Shown piece by piece: positions 23,659 to 31,750 of a stretch of 64,000 nucleotides of DNA (position 1 is its first letter; every line of letters starts with the position of its first letter). The translations under genes and the position numbers were made by a program. Source of the DNA: Desulfovibrio subterraneus (GTDB lineage: Bacteria > Desulfobacterota > Desulfovibrionia > Desulfovibrionales > Desulfovibrionaceae); the NCBI RefSeq assembly GCF_013340285.1, contig NZ_BLVO01000012.1:62001-126000 (forward strand). Reading direction: 5' to 3'. Below the pieces are notes generated by a model. That model searched no databases. It saw only the letters and a program-made list of their open reading frames with translations, and was not told the DNA's origin.

Positions 23659-24302
23659 ATAGTCTGGTTACCTTCTTTCTTTTCACAAATTTCCGGAACG
23701 GCTCAGGGTGGCACCTGAGCCGTTTCTGCGTTTCTGGGCCTGTGTATTTCTGCCTGCGTGTTACCGCCAAGGGGTGACCCATTGTCTGCATGATCCTTTG
23801 CACCATCATGTTCAAAGTCATCTGAGCAGGTCTGTGAACTGTCGCCTGTACCGGTATGTGAACCACCTCCTGCACAGGCGCTTCCGCATGACGCAGCAGG
23901 CCGTCCGATCCGTCAGGTCCGTCCGGTCACTCCCCCCCCCTCACTTCTGTTCGTATGCGGCGTTTTTCCCTTCACCGCGCGCTCGGCTACCGTTCACCGT
24001 TTGCCGACGGCAGTTTGCCGCTCACCGAAAATGCCTGTCACAAAGCGTGCGGCATGCATACTATGCTCCTCATGCAGCCATGTGGCGGTTTCTTCCTGCA
24101 CGGTCGTTTTACTGGGATACAGCCGTGCATCCGTCATGCGCGCATGCGGCAGAATGCCGCGACATATGTTGGGCGGCGAGGCGTTCGGGCACGCCTCGCC
24201 ATTTTTTACAAACAGCATCCTTCATTCACGAAGGGCACAGCACACCTGAACCGGAACTGTTGTGATGGCGGTGCGCCGGAGATCAGGCGGAGGAAAGAGG
24301 CA
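23659..24302 (+). ncRNA. Long leader or non-coding transcript from the sigma-54 promoter
   Basis: About 635 bases between the sigma-54 promoter and the acetate transporter start. It holds a strong early hairpin AACGGCTCAGG / CCTGAGCCGTT (23696-23724), three direct 9-bp units of the form CCGTCMGRT (23901-23927), a small hairpin GCGGCA/TGCCGC (24146-24160) and a full intrinsic terminator at 24175-24207. The open frames across it have odd amino-acid composition (Arg/His/Ser/Pro-rich) and no ribosome site, so I see no gene. Either a roughly 540-nt small RNA ends at the terminator, or it is an attenuated leader. Confidence 0.5.
24175..24207 (+). terminator. Intrinsic terminator inside the acetate transporter leader
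   Basis: Stem GGCGAGGCG / CGCCTCGCC (9 bp, 8-nt loop) followed by ATTTTTT. It lies 96 bp before the transporter start, downstream of the sigma-54 promoter. Confidence 0.85.
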
Positions 24303-24857
24303 ATGGATCAGAAACTGGCCAATCCGGCACCGCTGGGGTTGATGGGGTTCGGCATGACAACTGTTCTGCTGAATATCCACAACGCCGGATTTTTCCCCAT
24401 AAGCTCGATGGTTCTGGCCATGGGGATATGTTATGGCGGCATCGCGCAGATTATTGCAGGCATCATGGAATTCAAAAAAGGCAATACCTTCGGGCTTACG
24501 GCCTTCACATCCTACGGGTTGTTCTGGCTGTCGCTGGTTGTCCTTATCGTACTCCCCAAGACAGGGCTGGCTGAAGCTACTCCCGTCGGCTACATGGGCT
24601 GGTATCTTGTCATGTGGGGCGTGTTCACCTTCTTCATGTTCCTTGGTACGCTCAGGAGCAACACCGTGCTCAAGTTCATCTTCTTTTCACTGACGGTGCT
24701 GTTCTTTCTGCTGGCCGCACGCGACTTCACCGGCAGCGAGGCCATAGGCACGCTGGCAGGGTGGGAAGGCATAGTGTGCGGTGCATCGGCGATATATCTC
24801 GCCATGGCGGACGTTCTGAACGAGGTGTACGGCAGAACCGTGCTGCCCATAGGCTAG
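24303..24857 (+). CDS. Acetate/succinate uptake transporter (GPR1/FUN34/YaaH family)
   Basis: 184 aa, six membrane segments, starting with the family signature NPAPLGLMGFGMTT. Start ATG at 24303 has AGGAAAGAGG in front; the frame is open 116 codons further up but without a ribosome site. Probably a proton-coupled acetate or related short-chain acid channel in the inner membrane. Single gene ending at a strong terminator. It is apparently controlled by the upstream sigma-54 promoter and the leader terminator. Confidence 0.93.
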   Translation: MDQKLANPAPLGLMGFGMTTVLLNIHNAGFFPISSMVLAMGICYGGIAQIIAGIMEFKKGNTFGLTAFTSYGLFWLSLVVLIVLPKTGLAEATPVGYMGWYLVMWGVFTFFMFLGTLRSNTVLKFIFFSLTVLFFLLAARDFTGSEAIGTLAGWEGIVCGASAIYLAMADVLNEVYGRTVLPIG

Positions 24858-24887
24858 TTTTCCATTGCCTAACCCCGTAGGTAATGG

Positions 24888-24929
24888 AGGGGCCGCTGCC
24901 GGAAGCATATCCGGCGGCGGCCCCTTTCT
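24888..24929 (+). terminator. Terminator of the acetate transporter
   Basis: 15-bp stem AGGGGCCGCTGCCGG / CCGGCGGCGGCCCCT (one G-U pair), followed by TTTCTG. Confidence 0.85.
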
Positions 24930-24986
24930 GTGTCGAAATATGGTGAGGTGCTGCCGCAAGCATGCGGCATGGCGAATGAACTGAGT

Positions 24987-25319
24987 TTATTCCGCGCAGG
25001 CAACGCACATGGCAGATTCTGGCATGGCAAGCAGGCGTGCCGTGGGAATGGCTGCCCCGCATTCGATACAGGTGCCGAAGTCGGGATTACCGCACTGGGC
25101 TAAAGCGTATTCAAGCCCTGCAAGGCGCGAGACAGCCTTGCCGAGCGCGGCCTTGTTCACGCTGTTGTTCACGATATTATCCATACGGGAAATGCGGCCT
25201 ATGGCATCGTCGGGCGCAACGGGCTTGGTGATTTCCTTCAGGCGTTCAATCTCCGGCTTCAGGCGTTCTATTTCCTGCACTATTTTCCGGCGGATGGTGT
25301 CTCTTTCAACTTCCGTCAT
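24987..25319 (-). CDS. DksA/TraR-type C4 zinc-finger protein
   Basis: 110 aa from ATG at 25319 (AGGATGCCAG in front); the longer upstream frame looks non-coding. N-terminal coiled coil (IRRKIVQEIERLKPEIERL) with the acidic tip replaced by KPVAPDDAIGRIS, then the zinc finger GTCIECGAAIP ... MCVACAE. DksA-like proteins bind RNA polymerase through the secondary channel and modulate promoters, often with ppGpp. This one is a short paralogue type. Convergent with the acetate transporter. Confidence 0.85.
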   Translation of the reverse strand: MTEVERDTIRRKIVQEIERLKPEIERLKEITKPVAPDDAIGRISRMDNIVNNSVNKAALGKAVSRLAGLEYALAQCGNPDFGTCIECGAAIPTARLLAMPESAMCVACAE

Positions 25320-25576
25320 CTGGCATCCTGTATCTGTCTGGTATGGTTGCCCCGGGCAGGGCGTTTCAGCGGGAATCGTGGCGTGAATCCCTTCGGCGAA
25401 GCTATGTACCCTATAGCACATTGCCTGTTTCGCCAACCCGTTGCACACAGGTACCCTTGCAATTTCATGGTATACTGCTGCAGACGGCAGACGCGTATAA
25501 TTTTTGTAATAAATGTAGGCAGAGATCTGAGAATGGTATAGACGTAGGATACTTTGTTCAAAATTTGGGAGGGAAT

Positions 25577-26467
25577 ATGCGTCGTTCAATACAGCACGTT
25601 TTTCAGGGCGAACCGCTGACAGAAGGGGCGGGTGTGCGCCTTCGCAGGGTGTTCGGTTATTATGAGGCCCCCATGTTCGATCCCTTTCTGCTGCTGGATG
25701 ACTTCCGTTCCGATACGCCGGAGGACTTTGTGCAGGGTTTTCCGTGGCACCCGCACCGTGGCATAGAAACCATAACCTATGTGCTGCGCGGCGACGTGGA
25801 ACACGGGGACAGCCTGGGCAATGCCGGTGTCATATCCTCTGGTGATGTGCAGTGGATGACGGCGGGAAGCGGCATCGTACACCAGGAAATGCCCAAGGGG
25901 GACGCACACGGCTCCATGCACGGCTTTCAGCTCTGGGCAAACCTGCCCGCCGCGCAGAAGATGATGGACCCCAGATACAGGGGGGTGACGGCTGCGGAGA
26001 TTCCTACTGTGCAACTGCCGGACGGGGTTACCGCCAAGGTGATCGCCGGAACCCTGCAGGACGTGCGCAGCGAGGTGGGCAGTGTGAGCGGGCCGGTGCG
26101 GGATGTGGTTATTTCTCCGGAATATCTGGATGTATCTGTTCCGGCTGAAGTGGTATTCGAGCATCGCACCGTGCGGGGGCATACGACGTTTGTCTATGTG
26201 ATCGGCGGCAGCGGTGAAGTGCTCGGCGGCGATACCGGAGCACCTTCTGTTGTGGTGCGAGATCGCATGCTCGTGCTGTTCGGCGACGGCGATTCCTTCA
26301 TTGTGCGCGCCAGCGCGGAACCTTTGCGCTTTCTGCTGGTTTCCGGCGCGCCGCTGAACGAGCCTGTGGCATGGCGCGGCCCCATTGTCATGAATACGGA
26401 TGATGAAATTCGTCTGGCTTTCGAGGAATACCGTAACGGAACCTTTGTGAAGGTGGGTAAGCCCTGA
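25577..26467 (+). CDS. Pirin family protein
   Basis: 296 aa from ATG at 25577 (GGGAGGG site); the upstream open frame is not needed. Bicupin with the metal-binding motif FPWHPHRGIETITYVL, SGDVQWMTAGSGIVHQE and a C-terminal cupin (FVYVIGGSGEV). Pirins are iron-binding and some have quercetinase activity or act as redox cofactors; the exact role here is unknown. Followed by the first copy of a duplicated hairpin. Confidence 0.93.
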   Translation: MRRSIQHVFQGEPLTEGAGVRLRRVFGYYEAPMFDPFLLLDDFRSDTPEDFVQGFPWHPHRGIETITYVLRGDVEHGDSLGNAGVISSGDVQWMTAGSGIVHQEMPKGDAHGSMHGFQLWANLPAAQKMMDPRYRGVTAAEIPTVQLPDGVTAKVIAGTLQDVRSEVGSVSGPVRDVVISPEYLDVSVPAEVVFEHRTVRGHTTFVYVIGGSGEVLGGDTGAPSVVVRDRMLVLFGDGDSFIVRASAEPLRFLLVSGAPLNEPVAWRGPIVMNTDDEIRLAFEEYRNGTFVKVGKP

Positions 26468-26515
26468 GTTGATGGCAGCCGCCAGCCTTGCCCGTGTCAG
26501 GTTTAAGCGGCAAAA

Positions 26516-26540
26516 AAGCCGCGCCGTGATGACGCGGCTT
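26516..26540. terminator. Terminator-like hairpin, copy 1
   Basis: AAGCCGCGCC-GTGAT-GACGCGGCTT. Preceded by an A-run, so it works best on the minus strand (read-through from ftsY). Nearly identical to the hairpin at 26699-26724. Confidence 0.7.
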
Positions 26541-26634
26541 CACGTTGATGACAAGCTCTCGTTTTCAGTAAAACCGTATTGTCGTTAAGCCGGAACTGAG
26601 GTTCAAAAACGGATTTTCGTCGCTTATACGAGGT

Positions 26635-26655
26635 GCAGGAACGTTAGGTTCCTGC
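26635..26655. other. Hairpin between the two terminator copies
   Basis: GCAGGAAC / GTTCCTGC, 8-bp stem with a 5-nt loop, in the pirin-ftsY intergenic space. No U-run. Confidence 0.4.
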
Positions 26656-26693
26656 CCGGCGGAGCCAAAAAATACCAGAAAATACTTCGTCTT

Positions 26694-26726
26694 AAAAAAA
26701 GCCGCGTCGTGATGACGCGGCTTTTT
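26694..26726. terminator. Bidirectional terminator between pirin and ftsY, copy 2
   Basis: GCCGCGTC-GTGAT-GACGCGGC with seven A before and five T after, so it serves both convergent genes. Confidence 0.85.
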
Positions 26727-26751
26727 CTGTTTGTGAGGCTGGCCTGTGCGG

Positions 26752-28260
26752 CTAGCTGCCGAGCAGGGCGCTGGCGAAGTCTGTGCCGTTGAACGGGCGC
26801 AGATCTTCCATCTTTTCGCCAAGGCCGATGTAGGAAATGGGAATGCCGAACTCCATGGCCACGGCAACAACAATGCCGCCCTTGGCGGTGCCGTCCAGCT
26901 TGGTGAGGATTATCTCGTCCAGCTTGCAGGCTTCGTTGAATATCTTGGTCTGCGACAGGGCATTCTGGCCGGTGGTTGCATCGATGGTCAGAATGGTGCG
27001 GTGCGGTGCGCCTTCATGCTTTTTGCCGAGCACATTGCGAATCTTCTGCAGCTCAGCCATGAGGTCCACCTTGGTCTGCAGGCGGCCTGCAGTGTCCACG
27101 AAGAGGATATCGTAGCCTTCCTTCACAGCCAGTTCCACGGCTTCATAGGCCACGGCGGCGGGGTCGGAGTTGGGTGCCTTGGCGTAGAATCCGGCACCCA
27201 CGCGGGTGGCCCACACCTGCAGCTGCTCTATGGCTGCCGCGCGGAAGGTGTCGCCTGCGGCAATGAGCACCTTCTTGCCCTGCACCTGTGCGCGGTAGGC
27301 AAGCTTGGCAATGGTGGTGGTTTTGCCCACGCCGTTTACGCCGACCATGAGCACCACCTCAGGCAGGTTCACGGCCTTGATGCGCGGCGGCATCTTGAAG
27401 ATGTCTTCCAGCTCTTCGCGCATGAGGGTTTTGAACTGTTCGGGATCGTCTGAGCCGGACTTGCGCACGCGTTCGCGCAGGCGGTTGACGAGCTTCATGG
27501 TGGGCTCAAAGCCCACGTCGGCCATGATGAGAATTTCTTCCAGCTCTTCCCAGAACTTTTCGTTGATGGTGCTGTGGGAAGAGAGCAGGCCGTCTATCTG
27601 CTTGGTGATCTGTTCCTTGGTTTTGGAAAGACCTTCGGAAAGCTTGAGGAACAGGCGCGAGCGTTCGTCTTCCTCGTCCTCCAGTTCCAGAGCCAGAGCA
27701 AGGCGGTACTGCAGTTCGGAGCGGAAGTCGTTGACGTATTCATACTCCATGCTGTCGAGCCAGCTGGCAAAGTTGCCGATGAACTTGTCGGCTTCGTCGG
27801 CAGGTGCATCAAGCGCGGAGAAGAAGAAACGCAGGCGTTCCCAGAGTGTGTCATCGGCTTTTTGCACGTCCTTGAGCACATGTTCCAGCCAGACGGAAAG
27901 GCGCGGTTCCGCGCTGCGCAGGGCAAGGGTGAGATCCCTCTGCCATTGAGGCTTGTCGGCATCGGCTGCGGGGCGCGCGGGCTGCGCTGCTGCAGGTTCG
28001 GGCGTTGCGGGGGCGTGCACCGGCTCCGCGTGAACGGGCTGTTCGGGGGGGACTGGCTGTTCGGCTTGTACGGACTGTGCCGGTTCTGCCTCGGGTTCTT
28101 CGGGAGCAACGGCCGGGCCGGCTGCATCCGGTTCGGAAGGCAGTTCAGAACCTTGTTCCGCAGCATGTTCCGGCTTACTCGCCGGAGTTTCCGTCAAAGG
28201 TGCTTCAGCCGGTTCTTCCGTACCGGACCAGAGACGCTTGATCTTGGAGAAAAAGCCCAT
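26752..28260 (-). CDS. ftsY: Signal recognition particle receptor FtsY
   Basis: SRP receptor GTPase that docks ribosome-nascent chains at the membrane; 502 aa. Start at MGFFSKIKRLWSG (28260) with GGGAG in front. The first 180 residues are a long acidic, Pro/Glu/Ala-rich A domain. The NG domain follows: GTPase loop GVNGVGKTTTIAKLA, FVDTAGRLQTK and ILTKLDGTAKGG. It ends DFASALLGS. Convergent with pirin. Confidence 0.97.
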   Translation of the reverse strand: MGFFSKIKRLWSGTEEPAEAPLTETPASKPEHAAEQGSELPSEPDAAGPAVAPEEPEAEPAQSVQAEQPVPPEQPVHAEPVHAPATPEPAAAQPARPAADADKPQWQRDLTLALRSAEPRLSVWLEHVLKDVQKADDTLWERLRFFFSALDAPADEADKFIGNFASWLDSMEYEYVNDFRSELQYRLALALELEDEEDERSRLFLKLSEGLSKTKEQITKQIDGLLSSHSTINEKFWEELEEILIMADVGFEPTMKLVNRLRERVRKSGSDDPEQFKTLMREELEDIFKMPPRIKAVNLPEVVLMVGVNGVGKTTTIAKLAYRAQVQGKKVLIAAGDTFRAAAIEQLQVWATRVGAGFYAKAPNSDPAAVAYEAVELAVKEGYDILFVDTAGRLQTKVDLMAELQKIRNVLGKKHEGAPHRTILTIDATTGQNALSQTKIFNEACKLDEIILTKLDGTAKGGIVVAVAMEFGIPISYIGLGEKMEDLRPFNGTDFASALLGS

Positions 28261-28593
28261 AAGTGCTCCCGGGTATATGTGGCTGCCTGAGTGCAGCATG
28301 GTTTTGAAAAGGAAGGTGCGCGCGCCGAGTACGCAAGAACCCCGTTTTTCTTGCCCAGAACAGCAGCGGAGTCAAGTGTCGGAGGGGGGGCGCAAAGTGA
28401 ACGGCGTGACCGGTAAAGTGTCCGGTAAAGCAGGATAGATGCAGAACTCAATACCTGCGGGGAGGGCGGGGAAAAAATACTATTCAAGTATTTAAGTCTA
28501 TACGATAGTGTGCTATCAACCATCTCGGGGCTGGGTGGATGGAAATGGAATTCCCTCCGCGATTCTGAAGTTTCTTATCTGTACGGACGAACG
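28261..28593. other. Intergenic region between ftsY and the second histidine kinase
   Basis: 333 bp between divergent genes. It contains a direct repeat CCGGTAAAG (28410 and 28422), an inverted repeat AAATACT-N5-AGTATTT (28475-28493) and GATAG-N4-CTATC (28504-28517), all just before the kinase. They may be promoter/operator elements. No gene or RNA seen. Confidence 0.5.
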
Positions 28594-30900
28594 ATGCAGG
28601 AAAAACTCATTTCCAAACGCGCATACTCTCCGGTGAGTATTTTTAAGGGTAAATCCATTTCGCGCGATCTGACAGTCAGTCTCATGGTCATGATTCTGCT
28701 TGTCGTTGCAACGACCCTTTCCTGGCAATACATGCGAAATTCGCAGGAAATGCTGCATGAAGTCGAAGGAAAGGCCGATGAATACATTACCCGCCTGTCC
28801 GACATCCTTTCTGTTCCCATCTGGAACTTTGATACCCGTACCATAGATCAGATAGGCACCGTGTTCGCGCAGTATGATCTGGTGAACGAGGTGCGCATTC
28901 TCGACCCGCTGGGCAAGGTGCTCTTTTCCACGGTAAAGCGTGATGATCCCGACGCACGTGTTTTTCGCGAGCGCGATGTCATGTACGAAGGCGAGATTAT
29001 CGGCCATGCCACCGTGGTGCTTTCCCTTGCCGAATACAAGCGCGATCTGGGCCGTCTGGTCACCACAAACCTGCTGGCGCTCGGCGGTGTGCTCACCGTT
29101 ATCCTTGTGGCAACGGGTATTCTGCTGCGCATTTATCTGCGCCGCCCGCTCGAAGTGCTGCTGGAAGGGGTCAATCAGGTTGCCAAGGGTGACTTCGGCT
29201 TCGATTTCAGCGTGATACAGAACGCTGAACTGGGCATGATTGCGGAAAACTTTTCGGTCATGGCCAAGGAAGTGGCGGCCCGTGAAAAACAGCTGGTGGA
29301 GATAAACCGCCAGTTGCAGGGGCAGATTCGTGAGCGCGAACGTGCGGAAGCTGCGCTGCGCCTGAGCGAAGAACGCTACTCCCTTGTTGTTACGGCGACC
29401 AACGACGGTATCTGGGACTGGGATCTCAATACCGACGAAGTCTATTTTTCTCCCCGCTGGAAGGCCATTATCGGCTATCAGGACAGCGAGATTCCCAACG
29501 ATCTTGATGAGTGGCAGGGACGCATGCATCCCGCCGATCTGGACAGGGTGCTGCGTGCGCACGAGGACTATCTGGCCGGAGTGACGGAACAGTTTGAGGT
29601 GGAATACCGTCTGCGTCACAAAGACGGTGAATATCGCTGGGTTCTGGGACGCGGTATCTGCGTGCGCGACGATTCCGGCGACCCCTACCGCATGGCGGGG
29701 GCGCACACCGATATTACACAGCGCAAGCTTGCCGAACGCGAGCTGTGGGAAACCAAGAACACGCTGGACAACATCCTCAACTCCATGCCCTCCATCATTG
29801 TGAGTGTGGACAAGGATGCACGCATCACCCAGTGGAACAAGACTGCCGAGGAGGCAACGGGCATTCTGGCAGCAGAAGCCTATTCCCGTCCCTTCACCGA
29901 GGTGTTGCCCGGCTACAAGATGCTGCTTTCCCACATCAAGGAATCCATTGCCACGGGTACAAACATCTCCATGGAGAAAGAGCCTGTCACCGAAGGCGAG
30001 CGGACCCGTTACTTCGACATCATCATCTACCCCGTGGTCACGCGGGGCGAATTCTCCGCAGTTGTCCGTCTGGACGACGTGACTGACCGTTTCCGCATCG
30101 AGGAAATGATGGTGCAGACGGAGAAAATGCTTTCCGTCGGCGGGCTTGCCGCAGGCATGGCACACGAAATCAACAACCCGTTGGGCGGTATTCTGCAGGG
30201 CGCCCAGAACATCCGCCGCCGCGTGTCACTCGATTTTCCGGCCAACCACAAGGCGGCCGAAGAAGCGGGCTGCAGCATGGAGAGTGTCCGCACGTATCTT
30301 GAAAATCGCGGCATTATCCGCTTCCTTGACGGCATTCACGAATCAGGCAGACGCGCTGCGAATATCGTGAGCAACATGCTGGAATTCAGCCGCCGCAGCG
30401 AGGCCCGCAGAACGTCTGTGAATCTCGGTGAGCTGGTGGACAAGACCATAGAGCTTGCCGCCAACGACTATGATCTGAAAAAGAAATATGACTTCCGCCA
30501 CATTGATATCGTGCGGAATTACGACCCTGCCCTGCCGCAGGTGCTCTGTTCGCCGCAGGAAATAGAGCAGGTGCTGCTCAACCTGCTCAAAAACGCGGCG
30601 CAGGCCATGCCCGAACGGGGAGAGCGCGAAGACCCGCCGCAGATTATTGTATCCACCAGTTATGACAGAGGGCGCGCCCGTATCGACGTGGCGGACAACG
30701 GTCCCGGCATGGATGAAGAAACCCGTAAGCGCGTATTTGAGCCTTTCTTCACCACCAAGGCGGTGGGCGAAGGCACGGGCCTCGGGCTTTCCGTTTCCTA
30801 CTTCATCATCACCACCAATCATGACGGGCAGTTCACAGTGGATGCAGAGGTGGGAAGGGGAACTACCTTCACCATTCTGTTGCCACTGGAAGGAAAGTGA
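28594..30900 (+). CDS. Membrane sensor histidine kinase with HAMP and two PAS domains
   Basis: 768 aa from ATG at 28594; a GTG 28 codons earlier is possible but has no ribosome site. Membrane helices at about 28-44 and 158-180 flank a periplasmic sensor. Then HAMP (about 180-235), a PAS-PAC with LVVTATNDGIWDWDLNTDEV, a second PAS (about 390-500), HisKA GMAHEINNPLGG with His524, and an ATPase domain (ADNGPGMDEE, GEGTGLGLSVSY). It lacks a receiver and has no adjacent regulator, so its partner is elsewhere. Ligand unknown. Confidence 0.92.
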   Translation: MQEKLISKRAYSPVSIFKGKSISRDLTVSLMVMILLVVATTLSWQYMRNSQEMLHEVEGKADEYITRLSDILSVPIWNFDTRTIDQIGTVFAQYDLVNEVRILDPLGKVLFSTVKRDDPDARVFRERDVMYEGEIIGHATVVLSLAEYKRDLGRLVTTNLLALGGVLTVILVATGILLRIYLRRPLEVLLEGVNQVAKGDFGFDFSVIQNAELGMIAENFSVMAKEVAAREKQLVEINRQLQGQIRERERAEAALRLSEERYSLVVTATNDGIWDWDLNTDEVYFSPRWKAIIGYQDSEIPNDLDEWQGRMHPADLDRVLRAHEDYLAGVTEQFEVEYRLRHKDGEYRWVLGRGICVRDDSGDPYRMAGAHTDITQRKLAERELWETKNTLDNILNSMPSIIVSVDKDARITQWNKTAEEATGILAAEAYSRPFTEVLPGYKMLLSHIKESIATGTNISMEKEPVTEGERTRYFDIIIYPVVTRGEFSAVVRLDDVTDRFRIEEMMVQTEKMLSVGGLAAGMAHEINNPLGGILQGAQNIRRRVSLDFPANHKAAEEAGCSMESVRTYLENRGIIRFLDGIHESGRRAANIVSNMLEFSRRSEARRTSVNLGELVDKTIELAANDYDLKKKYDFRHIDIVRNYDPALPQVLCSPQEIEQVLLNLLKNAAQAMPERGEREDPPQIIVSTSYDRGRARIDVADNGPGMDEETRKRVFEPFFTTKAVGEGTGLGLSVSYFIITTNHDGQFTVDAEVGRGTTFTILLPLEGK

Positions 30901-30921
30901 GTTTGTCGCAGATACCGCAAG

Positions 30922-30943
30922 CGCCGCCCGAGGGCGGCGTTTT
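30922..30943 (+). terminator. Terminator after the second histidine kinase
   Basis: CGCCGCC-CGAG-GGCGGCG stem followed by TTTT. Confidence 0.8.
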
Positions 30944-30948
30944 GCGTG

Positions 30949-31613
30949 CTAGCGAAGAATTTCTATGGCTAATTTGAGATAATCGTTCCGCGCCGCTACA
31001 ATCTTCCAGTCCCGGTAGCAGCTTGTGCTCCATTGATAGAATGCGGCAAATTCATGTTCCGCTATGAATTCATCAAAAATCAGGACGGTTCCGGGCTTGA
31101 TGTAGGGATCCAGATTCATGAGGGTGTAGAGCGTTGCAGAGTGAAGGTCGGCATCAAGATGGATCACCATGCGATTTTGCTGGCGATAGCTGCTGAGGAA
31201 GGGACGCAACGTCTTTTGAAATAACCCTTTGTGGTAGGTTATACGTGCGTCGTTAATGGACGGGAAAGCTCCATTGTTGCTGAATGCGCCCACCTTGTTG
31301 TCAAACCAAGCCTCGGGCAGACCTTCGAACGTGTCGAAGCCAAAGAAGCGCGACTGCGGGTGTTGATTGATATTGACCCACCTGCGAAGGCTGTCTCCTT
31401 GAGCTACACCAAATTCAAGATAATCCACCGGCACATCTGCGAGAATGCGGTCATTCACATAGGCATCAGGTGTCGCTTGCTATAGTCATACTGCATGATC
31501 GGGTAAGGATACGTCTGGCGGGTCAAGGTGCCGTGCAGCAGAACCTTGTGGTAGCCAATGGCCCAAGTTTCGAGATCGCCTTGAATCAGTTTTTCCTGGT
31601 CAATGAAGAACAT
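30949..31613 (-). pseudogene. SAM-dependent methyltransferase (TylF/MycF-like), split by a frameshift
   Basis: Two frames together form one protein. The first (31613 down to 31455, 52 aa) starts MFFIDQEKLIQG with a strong AAGGAG site. It reads to ...QYDYSK at about 31474 and then continues out of frame to a TGA at 31455-31457. The second frame is open from TPDAYVNDR at about 31473. The part after the GTG at 31458 gives 169 aa with VDYLEFGVAQGDSL and MVIHLDADLHSA, typical of TylF-like O-methyltransferases. One base missing near 31473 explains both. No slippery sequence is evident. It may be a real mutation or an assembly error; without it the enzyme would be about 220 aa. Confidence 0.75.
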
Positions 31614-31697
31614 ACATCTGCTCCTTAAAGCGCTTTAGTGAAAAAACGTCAGTGGTGCTATCTATATGCAAAGTGCATTCCATTGTCCGGGTGCCAG

Positions 31698-31730
31698 AAA
31701 AAAAAGGACGGTTCCGCCGGAACCGTCCTT
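31698..31730 (-). terminator. Terminator of the acyl-CoA synthetase/XRE operon
   Basis: Stem AAGGACGGTTCC / GGAACCGTCCTT (12 bp, 3-nt loop) with eight U on the minus strand. Confidence 0.9.
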
Positions 31731-31750
31731 TACCGTTGTGTTGAAAGCAA

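Noticed and set aside
23708-24265. 185-codon frame in the sigma-54 leader
   Set aside because: Composition (Arg/His/Ser/Pro) and lack of a ribosome site argue against a protein; the leader looks non-coding.
31455-31613. Programmed frameshifting in the methyltransferase gene
   Set aside because: The junction (AAGCGACACC) has no slippery heptamer or clear stimulatory hairpin, so a mutation or sequence error is more likely.
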